Assembly: GCF_003544875.1 (NCBI RefSeq) | Contig: NZ_CP032094.1 | Location: 434,001-498,000 of the forward strand | DNA length: 64,000 nt | Origin: Vibrio alfacsensis | GTDB lineage: Bacteria; Pseudomonadota; Gammaproteobacteria; Enterobacterales; Vibrionaceae | Direction: 5' to 3' | Part shown: piece by piece, positions 44,768 through 52,789 of the stretch | How positions within the stretch are numbered: the first letter of the stretch is position 1 | Layout: every line of letters begins with the position of its first letter | Program-made: the position numbers and the translations under genes | The notes under the pieces: generated by a model | Told to the model about the DNA's origin: nothing | Seen by the model: the letters and a program-made list of their open reading frames with translations, nothing else | Databases searched by the model: none

Positions 44768-45655
44768 ATGAAAACGACGATTCGTTTGTTAAGCGGCATG
44801 ATTGCAGGGGTAATATTGGCAGGTTGTTCGGCAGATGCGTATGTAAGCCAAGAGAACCGAGAAAAGTTTGCGGACGTGAATGTCTCCAAGTTTTTGATCA
44901 GTGAATGTTTGGCACCGCAACGCGAAATCCATATTGCGGTTGCCGAGCATTTCGACTTCGATAAATCCATCATTCGTGAAGCTGATGCGGCAAGTCTGGA
45001 TGCGTTTATCCGTGATATTCAAGGCTTGAGCGGACGCATCACGATTGTTGGTCACACCGATTTTAAAGGCTCTGACGAATATAACGAGAAGCTGTCTATG
45101 CGCCGTGCTGAATCGGTAGAAGCGTATCTTCAGCAACAACTCGACCCAGAGCAATACGATTGGGAAGTGAAACATTTTGGTGAGTCGCAACCATTGGCGC
45201 TGGGGACATCGGATCAAGCTCGCGCCGAAAACCGTCGTGCTTACGTGATGTTTGAAGAAGCGAAGAAGTACGAAGAAATGCCTTTCTGTGAGCCGCCAAA
45301 ACCAGAGCGTAAGATCTACATGGCGATGACTCCACACTTTGATTTCGATAAATCGGAACTAAAACCGGAAGAGCTTTCACAATTAGATGATTTCATCGCC
45401 AAACTGCAAGGTTTAGAGGGTAGCATTATGGTGGCTGGTCATACCGACCAAGTGGGCTCGCTCTCTTATAATGAACAATTGGCGTCGCGAAGAGCGCAAA
45501 CCGTGGTGGCGTATCTCAAGACGAAACTCGATCCATCGCAGTTTGTGTGGGAAGTAAAAGCCTTTGGTGAGCTTCAACCTGTGATCAACGAAGAATCTCC
45601 AGAAGCGAACGCTTTAAACCGCCGTGCGTTTATCGTATTTAAAGAAAGCGAATAG
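44768..45655 (+). CDS. Lipoprotein with two OmpA-like peptidoglycan-binding domains
   Basis: The 295-residue precursor has a lipobox LAGC near residue 20. Two OmpA C-terminal domains follow in tandem (about 58-160 and 188-290). Each shows HFDFDKS, the VGHTD or AGHTD diaminopimelate-binding segment, and the (S)xRRAxxV and NRRA motifs. They are similar over their whole length, so this is an internal duplication. It should anchor an outer-membrane assembly to peptidoglycan. It starts 9 bp after the barrel gene, strongly implying a shared operon and complex. Confidence 0.93.
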   Translation: MKTTIRLLSGMIAGVILAGCSADAYVSQENREKFADVNVSKFLISECLAPQREIHIAVAEHFDFDKSIIREADAASLDAFIRDIQGLSGRITIVGHTDFKGSDEYNEKLSMRRAESVEAYLQQQLDPEQYDWEVKHFGESQPLALGTSDQARAENRRAYVMFEEAKKYEEMPFCEPPKPERKIYMAMTPHFDFDKSELKPEELSQLDDFIAKLQGLEGSIMVAGHTDQVGSLSYNEQLASRRAQTVVAYLKTKLDPSQFVWEVKAFGELQPVINEESPEANALNRRAFIVFKESE

Positions 45656-45751
45656 GGACAACCGACTGAATAATTTGGTAAGGTTGTCGTCTCATGAGCG
45701 AGTCTCAAGTGTTAAGCCGCTAAATATCCAAACTAAACAGGGAGTCGGGTA

Positions 45752-46600
45752 ATGGAGAAAGTGCAGTTAGTCGTCGATTTTCTTCTCACTCACAAAGTCG
45801 TTTTTTCCGCACTGATTTTAGTGTTTGTTATGCTTCTTCGCCGCTTTATTCTGTCTAGAATCCGTGGCGACGATGCCTTTATCACCGAAGAACAGCGCAA
45901 CTGGATGTCAAGAACCAAAAATGGCACGTTTGCGATCACATTGATTGTTCTCTTTATATTATGGCAGTCTGAAATCAGTGAGTTTGCCCTGAGCCTTACT
46001 GCGATTGCCGTAGCCGTAGTGGTGGCTTCAAAAGAAATTATTCTTTGCTTTACTGGGTCCATTCAGCGGGCGAGTTCACGCTCATTTCGCATAGGTGACT
46101 GGATTGAAGTTGGAAAGTTGTGTGGGGAAGTGATTGAGCACAATATGATGGCGACGGTGATTCAAGAAATCGATCTCTATCATGGTCAATATCACTACAC
46201 CGGTAAAACGGCAACGTTACCAAATAGTATGTTTTTTACCTATCCAGTGAAAAACCTCAACTTTATGAAACGCTATGTTTACCATGATTTTTCGATCGTG
46301 GTGCGAGATTTTGTTAATTTGTATCCACTCCTGCCGCTTCTTACCAATAAAATCGAAGAACACTGCAGCTACTTCGCAGATGTCGCGCACCGCTACAATG
46401 CGATGATAGAAAAGCATGCAGGTGTGGATCTTCCGGGGGCTGAGCCGCATATCCATATTTCAAGCAATATCAATGGTGAGCAGATCGTGCATGTCATGAT
46501 CTTTTGTCCAACAGATAAAGCCAATCATCTTGAACATTTGATTCGTAAAGATTTCATGGAGCTGTATGAGCAAAGATTTCCCATTAATCTAGAGCACTGA
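45752..46600 (+). CDS. MscS-like mechanosensitive channel family protein
   Basis: The 282-residue protein has transmembrane helices at about 8-28, 52-72 and 74-100, then the MscS pore-lining/beta region (ALSLTAIAVAVVVASKEIILCFTGSIQRASSRSFRIGDWIEVG, about 75-120) with the RIGDWIE motif typical of the family. A C-terminal cytoplasmic alpha/beta region follows. It would open on membrane tension or serve as a signalling variant. It lies 96 bp after the OmpA lipoprotein on the same strand and may belong to the same unit. Confidence 0.88.
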   Translation: MEKVQLVVDFLLTHKVVFSALILVFVMLLRRFILSRIRGDDAFITEEQRNWMSRTKNGTFAITLIVLFILWQSEISEFALSLTAIAVAVVVASKEIILCFTGSIQRASSRSFRIGDWIEVGKLCGEVIEHNMMATVIQEIDLYHGQYHYTGKTATLPNSMFFTYPVKNLNFMKRYVYHDFSIVVRDFVNLYPLLPLLTNKIEEHCSYFADVAHRYNAMIEKHAGVDLPGAEPHIHISSNINGEQIVHVMIFCPTDKANHLEHLIRKDFMELYEQRFPINLEH

Positions 46601-46958
46601 TTTATATAAACAAATGCCCTCAATCCAGCTCAACATCCTTAATTTTAAATTGAAGTGTGTTGTTATTGATATTTATTGTAACGACAAAGAATGCAAATGG
46701 AACGGGGCGCATATAAGCGTTAGATTACCCTTACAACCCTTCCAGTAAAGAATGAGCAATACCGGTTGCTTGTTATCCAAAGTTTTCAACTATAAATTCA
46801 TACAAAGTGTTGACTAATGAAGTGAAACACTTGGACTTCTTTGAGTTGAAATACTAGGAAACTGGCTTACATCGATGTGAATATATCGTTATTGCAGTGG
46901 TTGTATAAACAGCGGTTTAAACCGCAGACGAATTTAACACTTAGCAATAAGATGGCTC
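46601..46958. other. Intergenic region before the first EIIC-EAL gene
   Basis: This 358-bp AT-rich region contains no plausible ORF. A 14-bp perfect palindrome GCGGTTTAAACCGC lies at 46912-46925, 33 bp before the ATG at 46959, a candidate operator. No clear sigma-70 promoter was assigned. Confidence 0.45.
46912..46925. promoter_or_regulatory. 14-bp palindrome upstream of the EIIC-EAL gene
   Basis: GCGGTTTAAACCGC is perfectly self-complementary and near the ribosome-binding region, suitable for a dimeric regulator or a short hairpin. Function inferred only from position and symmetry. Confidence 0.45.
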
Positions 46959-49007
46959 ATGCAAACGCAATCAGGCTCAACATTTAACCGTTCTCCAAAA
47001 CAACACTTTTCTGAGATTGCAAGTTCTTGGCGTGATAGCTCCAAATCTTACCTAACAGACCTAGCTTCGATTGCTCTGTTGCTTCTTCCGCTCACTTTAT
47101 CTAATGCATTGGCTATTTTTCTCGGTCACGTTTGTCGAGTCTCGGGGTTAGCAGAGCTATCTCAATTGCTGTTCCATGTTTCGGATATTTTAATAAACCT
47201 TTATCCGAGTGCATTTTGTGTCGTTGCAGGCTATTACCTGTCGCATAAAACCAATGTATCTAGTGCCGTATTTATTATCTATTCGTTGGTATTGTTCTAT
47301 TTAGTGTCGATAGAAAACGGTAGCTTATCAGCAACGTATATGCTGCCGAATAATCCATTGATTGCGTTGTTAAGTGCCACGCTGACGTACGTCTATTGCA
47401 CGATCTTTAAGATACGCTTGTTAGAACCACAAGCGTTGGATTTTTCTTCGCGATTATTAAAACACGTTGCGCACTTTTTCTTATTTGTGTTGTCTGCCCT
47501 TGCTTTATCTCAATTTATGTCTCTGCTCATAACGGGATTTGGCGGGCTTATCGATGGATTAGCTGTCGATCCTCTAACGCTGCAAGGTGGGCTTATCTAC
47601 CAAACCGTGTTGGGGTTACTCGGCTCTATTGGTATTAATGGCCACAACTTGCTGTTTGGCATTAAGCAACAAATCTATGCTGCGACTCAAGCGAATATGA
47701 CAGCGTGGCAAGCAGGTGACGCCACGCTTAATGTTATCAGCCAAGGTTTTTATGATGCCTTTATGTCGATGGGGGGCTCAGGAAATAGCATTAGCCTATT
47801 ACTGTGTGTTTTGCTGTTTGCAAGAGAACGCAATCATTTGATGCTAGCACTTGCCGCTACGCCTTTGGTTATTTTTAATATCAATGAAGTACTGCTATTT
47901 GGTTTGCCAATTATTTTCAACCCTCTACTGATAGTGCCATTTGTGTTGGTGCCGCTTGTTAGTTTTCTTGTTACCTATGGCTGTATCTCGTCAGGTTTAG
48001 TCCCTCCGGTGGAAAACATTGTGAATTGGATGACGCCCCCTTTATTCAGTGGCTATGTTGCGATGGGAAACCAGCTTGAGGGTTCTTTGCTTCAATTGGT
48101 TATCATCATCTTGGGTGTGATGATTTATCGACCATTTTACTTAGCGTATGCAGGAAAGTTTTCAGCGCAGTTCCGAGCTAATAGTGCCTACACAGGTATA
48201 GAAACATCGATTTTTAAAACGTTACTGAATAACGTTCGAGACTCGAACAATACAAGTATCAGCAAAGCATCGGCACAGAAACGCTTAACCAGCATTCTAC
48301 GTGAGGGGGAGCTGGTTATGTTCTATCAAAAACTGCAATCGACAAAAGATGTGAATATATTCTCTTACGAGGCTTTACTTCGCTATATAGATAAGGATGG
48401 GAAGTTATGCCCTCCAACTTTTATTGCAGATTTTCAGATGTTGAATTCAATGCCTTTGCTCGATAAGTTGGTAATTGAAAAAGTGTTCGCGGATATGCAA
48501 CAGATGATACTATCAAAAGATAGACGAGTTGCAATCAATATTTCAGTGGCGACGATAGAGCAAGAAGACTTTGTACCTCACTTATTTGCGAGGTTGGCAC
48601 ACTACGGTATTTCTCCGGAATGGCTTGAAATTGAGATAACAGAAGAAGCCATTTTGAGCAATAAGGTTTTTCTCATCAATACTATGGAAGCACTGCAAGC
48701 CAAGGGCATCCGAATCGCGATGGATGACTTTGGTGCAGGATACGCCTCGTTTCCACATTTACTTAAATACCCATTTGATAAGATCAAACTTGATCGCTCT
48801 TTGTTATTAGACGCGACAGATCAAAAAGGTAAAGATTTGTATGGTCTAGTTGCACAACTTGGGCATGTAACGCACTGTGAAGTTGTGGCAGAGGGGGTTG
48901 AAACCCTAGACGAATATCAGTTTGTAGAAGCATGCGGTGTGGATAAGGTTCAAGGGTACTATCTTGCGAAACCATGTCCGCTTATACAAGTCTTGCTAGA
49001 ACAGTAA
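46959..49007 (+). CDS. PTS EIIC-like membrane protein fused to an EAL domain
   Basis: The 682-residue protein joins a membrane part (about 30-410), which resembles the lactose/cellobiose-type EIIC, to a cytoplasmic c-di-GMP phosphodiesterase domain (about 440-675). EIIC marks are IGINGH near 225 and NINEVLLFGLPIIFNPLLIVPF near 308. The EAL domain keeps its catalytic pattern: EALLR, NIS, EIEITEE, DDFGAGY, KIKLDRS, AEGVET and QGYY, so it should hydrolyse c-di-GMP. No EIIA or EIIB is nearby, so the EIIC part is probably a sugar sensor rather than a transporter (inference). A paralogue follows 0.5 kb downstream. Confidence 0.92.
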   Translation: MQTQSGSTFNRSPKQHFSEIASSWRDSSKSYLTDLASIALLLLPLTLSNALAIFLGHVCRVSGLAELSQLLFHVSDILINLYPSAFCVVAGYYLSHKTNVSSAVFIIYSLVLFYLVSIENGSLSATYMLPNNPLIALLSATLTYVYCTIFKIRLLEPQALDFSSRLLKHVAHFFLFVLSALALSQFMSLLITGFGGLIDGLAVDPLTLQGGLIYQTVLGLLGSIGINGHNLLFGIKQQIYAATQANMTAWQAGDATLNVISQGFYDAFMSMGGSGNSISLLLCVLLFARERNHLMLALAATPLVIFNINEVLLFGLPIIFNPLLIVPFVLVPLVSFLVTYGCISSGLVPPVENIVNWMTPPLFSGYVAMGNQLEGSLLQLVIIILGVMIYRPFYLAYAGKFSAQFRANSAYTGIETSIFKTLLNNVRDSNNTSISKASAQKRLTSILREGELVMFYQKLQSTKDVNIFSYEALLRYIDKDGKLCPPTFIADFQMLNSMPLLDKLVIEKVFADMQQMILSKDRRVAINISVATIEQEDFVPHLFARLAHYGISPEWLEIEITEEAILSNKVFLINTMEALQAKGIRIAMDDFGAGYASFPHLLKYPFDKIKLDRSLLLDATDQKGKDLYGLVAQLGHVTHCEVVAEGVETLDEYQFVEACGVDKVQGYYLAKPCPLIQVLLEQ

Positions 49008-49520
49008 CAGGTCGTACCTTTCTATATTTCCACAAAAAATGATTGGAAATAAAAACTTAGTCGCTATAATGTGCGCCCTTTTGCTTAGTGCGCCATAATA
49101 TACTTTGGCAAGAAGCATCAGTATTTCCAAAGGCTTAAAGAGGTGTACAGGTAACTGGCACCCTTTGAATTAGGGAACAAACAACAAACTGAGCTCAATT
49201 GGTTTGTTGAGTGACTACTCGCAACGTTGAACGAACAACGCTTTGTTACTCGAATGATGCCGTCTTCGACGCTAATGCCAATTTCTTTATATATTTGAGA
49301 TTGTACAGGTGTTCATTGCTGATTGTGTCGCTATACTCCGTCGTAAAACAACGAACGGAAAACGACGTACGCTTGTTATCAGTGATATTACTCTGCAATA
49401 ACGACTCATTTATCAATATAGGCTTAAGTCAGACATTCCCTCATTGTGCAACAAAATAAACGGATTTTAATTGCGGCGAACTTCCTGTGCGACTCTAATG
49501 ATCGGACATCGACGGATAAA
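49008..49520. other. Intergenic region and long leader before the second EIIC-EAL gene
   Basis: A good promoter lies at 49043-49070, which would give a leader of about 440 nt before the start at 49521. The leader holds a hairpin at 49142-49162 (GGTG..CAG/CTG..CACC). An 82-codon ORF at 49211-49459 overlaps it but has no ribosome site and an ordinary composition, so I do not call it a gene. Confidence 0.45.
49043..49070 (+). promoter_or_regulatory. Sigma-70 promoter
   Basis: TTGGAA (49043-49048), 16-bp spacer, TATAAT (49065-49070). Start expected near 49077. Confidence 0.6.
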
Positions 49521-51566
49521 ATGTGCCCAATGAACAATCGATATTTTAATCGACTTTTTACTGCAGTTTCTTCCAATTTATATGTCAACGGACTGTGCAA
49601 TGTCCTTGTAATGTTGCTGCCAGTTTCTTTGATCTCTGCTTTTAGTGCATTAATTGGTAATCTGTTGATGATGGCCGGTTACGAAAAGATGGGTGAAACG
49701 ATTGCTACAGGCAGTGTAATTGTTTGGAAGCTATTTCCTATATTGCTGCTGGTGTATTTCTCTCAGTTTTTATCTTCTTTACACAAAGTATCACGCGTAA
49801 ATGTTATTACACCTTCCTTGATGATCTATTTCATTGTGTGCAATGAATGGGGATTACTGCAAGAGGGGACGGTCGTACCGAGCAACTATCCGTTAGGAAT
49901 ATTAGCTCCTATCGCAGTGGCGTGGTCTGTACGCTTTATGCAAGATCGTAAATGGTTCTTTGCCTCCGATCTTCCTAATGTTATTGATCAATCATACAAC
50001 TTGTTGATGGCAACAACGGTATTGGTGGTGTTTTATGCCGCTCTTGGCTATTTATTCGGGCTGATATTTGATGTCGCTGAGATCAGTGCTTTTTTATTGC
50101 CTAACATAGAACCCAATTCTTTGTTTGATGGCATCATCTATGAATTAGTGCGTAACTTGTTTTGGGCTATTGGTATTAATGGCCATGTCATTTTTGCCTC
50201 ATATAAAGCTGAACTCTTTGAGATGACCCAAATAGCGCTGCAGAATCATGAGCTGTTCAATACGCCAATCCCAGTTCTAACCACCAATTTTTTTGACTTT
50301 TATGCGGGATTAGGTGGGGCGGGTAACACCATTTCTTTGGTTCTATGCATGTTGTTTTTAACCAAGAACCGTAGCTATAAGATGTTGGGTGCAGCAGTAT
50401 TGGTGTTGAGTGTATTTAATATCAATGAACCAGTTCTCTACGGTTTACCCATTATTTTTAACCCTGTATTGATCGTGCCATTTCTTCTTGCTCCGGTTAT
50501 CGGACTTATTATCGCCTATATTGCGACGTCAACAGGTATGGTGGCCCCAATATCAGAGATTATGAGTTGGATGACTCCGCCTTTGGTTAGCGGGTATATT
50601 GCTACAGGCAATATGTGGACAGGAACGGCGCTGCAATTGGTCATTATTTTAGTTGGTGTGCTTATCTACTATCCATTTTTTAAACAGATGGACCAAATTA
50701 GCAATACCAATGTGTTGTTTGCTAAATCAATAACAGATGATTTTTTCAATTATGAAAACGTTGAGAGTGGCAGAGAAATTGGGGATTTTTTCCCAGAGAT
50801 CACCAGCAAGTTTGCAGCCCAGAAACGCATCAGTGATTTGAGAAAAACAGGGGAGTTCGTTCTCTATTACCAACCACAGGTTGATACGCGAAGTGGTGTC
50901 ATTCGTTCAGTCGAAGTGCTGATCCGCCACCGCTCAGTATCGGGAGAAATTACACCACCGACGTTTTTGAGCGATTTTTCCAAACTTGGTTTGATGAGCG
51001 AACTGGATTTATGGGTGGTCGAAACAACATTGAAAGAAGTGGCGCAAATGGCTCACCACCCCCAATTTAAGGTTTCCATAAACCTCTCTCCAGAAACGTG
51101 TCTGGTGCCAGATTTTACTGAGAAAGTACTGAATATGATTAACAAAAGTGCGTTGTCGTATTCTCAAGTTGAGTTTGAAATAACAGAAGATATGTTGATA
51201 CAAGATGAGCACCGTACTTACCAGGTATTATGTTCATTGCGAGAAGCGGGAGTTAAGATTGCACTGGATGATTTTGGCTCGGGTTACTCATCCATAGGTT
51301 ATCTGTCAAAATTTGATTTTGATAAAGTGAAAATTGATCGCTCATTGGTACTTAACCTAAACAACAAAAATGGCCGAGAGTTGTTTAGGTTGACTACGGA
51401 ACTCATAAAGATCACCGGTGCAGAAACCGTGGCTGAGGGCGTTGAAACGGAAGTTGAACTTGCGTTTATGTCGGAACAAGGCATTAACTTGATCCAAGGT
51501 TATTATTTTTATAAACCGATGCCATTTCATGATGTTGTGAAATTGTGTTCGAATAGCTCGCAATAA
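49521..51566 (+). CDS. Second PTS EIIC-EAL fusion protein
   Basis: From the ATG at 49521 the product has 681 residues, closely matching the paralogue upstream; a GTG at 49446 would add 25 residues without a ribosome site or similarity. The membrane part again shows IGINGH and NINEPVLYGLPIIFNPVLIVPF. The EAL domain has EVLIR in place of EAL, then NLS, FEITED, DDFGSGY, KVKIDRS, AEGVET and QGYY, so catalysis is still plausible. Role as for the first copy: c-di-GMP hydrolysis controlled by a sugar-like signal. The two proteins share order and length but are clearly diverged. Confidence 0.9.
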   Translation: MCPMNNRYFNRLFTAVSSNLYVNGLCNVLVMLLPVSLISAFSALIGNLLMMAGYEKMGETIATGSVIVWKLFPILLLVYFSQFLSSLHKVSRVNVITPSLMIYFIVCNEWGLLQEGTVVPSNYPLGILAPIAVAWSVRFMQDRKWFFASDLPNVIDQSYNLLMATTVLVVFYAALGYLFGLIFDVAEISAFLLPNIEPNSLFDGIIYELVRNLFWAIGINGHVIFASYKAELFEMTQIALQNHELFNTPIPVLTTNFFDFYAGLGGAGNTISLVLCMLFLTKNRSYKMLGAAVLVLSVFNINEPVLYGLPIIFNPVLIVPFLLAPVIGLIIAYIATSTGMVAPISEIMSWMTPPLVSGYIATGNMWTGTALQLVIILVGVLIYYPFFKQMDQISNTNVLFAKSITDDFFNYENVESGREIGDFFPEITSKFAAQKRISDLRKTGEFVLYYQPQVDTRSGVIRSVEVLIRHRSVSGEITPPTFLSDFSKLGLMSELDLWVVETTLKEVAQMAHHPQFKVSINLSPETCLVPDFTEKVLNMINKSALSYSQVEFEITEDMLIQDEHRTYQVLCSLREAGVKIALDDFGSGYSSIGYLSKFDFDKVKIDRSLVLNLNNKNGRELFRLTTELIKITGAETVAEGVETEVELAFMSEQGINLIQGYYFYKPMPFHDVVKLCSNSSQ

Positions 51567-51663
51567 TTTTGCTCACCGATGGCGATCTCTCAAGTTGTAT
51601 TAGTGTCTTAAGTGAATGATTTGTTGTCATGAGTATGAGCATTGCTCGCAAGCCATAAACTAA

Positions 51664-51683
51664 GGGAAGCCGATAGGCTTCCC
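51664..51683. terminator. Convergent hairpin after EIIC-EAL 2
   Basis: GGGAAGCC (51664-51671) pairs with GGCTTCCC (51676-51683) over GATA. It lies between this gene and the convergent azurin gene and can serve both; T-tract is modest. Confidence 0.75.
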
Positions 51684-51724
51684 TCTCAATTTAAGTAGTA
51701 ACTTGGGAATGCATGGCTTTGATA

Positions 51725-52177
51725 TTACTTAAATTCAAATTTCCCTTGCATGATTGCCCAGTGACCCGGAAACGAGCAGAAGAACGAGTAATCTCCCCCC
51801 GGAGTCATATTCTCAGTACTGAAAGTAATTGAGGTACTTTCTCCACCACCAATGACTTTGGTAAATGCATATACGCGATCATCGTTTGGTTTTACGTAGT
51901 TATTTTCAAGCCCTGCAGACATACCCTCAGTTCCTACTGCTTGTAGGTTTGCCGTATCGGTAATAACCACGTTATGCCCCATAGATTGAGCTGGCATTTT
52001 TCCCGTATGGTTAAGGGTTAATTTTACTTCCTTACATGCTGCAGGAACACTCAGTGTTTTAGTTGAAAATTGCATCATGTCGTTAGCATCGACAGAAACC
52101 TCACATTCGGCACCTGCCTGAGCTCCGAAGCTCAACCCTACCATCGCGAATGTAGCTGCTAATAAACGTAATGACAT
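51725..52177 (-). CDS. azu: Azurin (type I copper protein)
   Basis: The 150-residue precursor has a signal peptide (about 1-21, ending AQA). The copper ligands are in place: H68 (MGHNVV), C134, H139 and M143 in FFCSFPGHWAIM. C25 and C48 can form the conserved disulfide. It is a periplasmic electron carrier for respiratory or detoxifying redox enzymes. AGGAG precedes the ATG. No nitrite reductase or cytochrome partner is adjacent. Confidence 0.96.
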   Translation of the reverse strand: MSLRLLAATFAMVGLSFGAQAGAECEVSVDANDMMQFSTKTLSVPAACKEVKLTLNHTGKMPAQSMGHNVVITDTANLQAVGTEGMSAGLENNYVKPNDDRVYAFTKVIGGGESTSITFSTENMTPGGDYSFFCSFPGHWAIMQGKFEFK

Positions 52178-52789
52178 ATAAAACTCTCCTTGATTTCTTT
52201 AAGCTGACTTGGATTCAAACTGATCCATTCCTCTCATTATCTTTAAAACGGTGGCAATAAAATATGCTTCAATGCGTAAAATGACGTTTTGTTTCAAATT
52301 TGTAGCAAAGCATTCTTTAGAACTATTATTCCGCCAGCTGTCTAATAGAGTTCAGCTTGAAAAGTGATAACTGTGATCGTCTTCAAAATTTATTGGATAA
52401 TCTGTTTGTTTTATAAACGCACTAAATTTTTGTAAGGTTATCCACACAACAAGATGTAAGTAAATGTGTCTACCATTTTCATGTTGTAACTTTTAGATTT
52501 CAAATGCACCTAAAGCATTGGTTTGCAAATCTAATATTTATTTATGATGATAATGCAATTTTGTTTAACCTGGAGCACATTTCCATAAATTTGAATTAGA
52601 GTCCCACTTTTTTGTGTGCTTATTGTTCATGTTCAATTTGTCATCATTTTGGCGCAAAATACGTTCTAATTTTGGCGTTTTACACATGTAAGCTAAGTTG
52701 CATTTTGTTACATCCGTTCGCTGCGATGCGAAAAAGTTCCTGCCTATAATGCGCATTCATTTTATTGTTGTTTATATAAGTTCCTAATT
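52178..52789. other. Long intergenic region upstream of the chitinase gene
   Basis: This 612-bp AT-rich region drives the azurin gene (minus) and the chitinase gene (plus). A perfect TATAAT lies at 52745-52750, 40 bp before the chitinase ATG; its -35 is weak, so an activator is likely. A minus-strand ORF of 63 codons (52565-52756) shows no ribosome site or similarity. Confidence 0.5.

Noticed and set aside
49211..49459. 82-codon ORF in the EIIC-EAL leader
   Set aside because: No ribosome site, no recognisable domain and atypical composition.
52565..52756. 63-codon minus-strand ORF upstream of the chitinase
   Set aside because: No ribosome site; overlaps the likely chitinase promoter.
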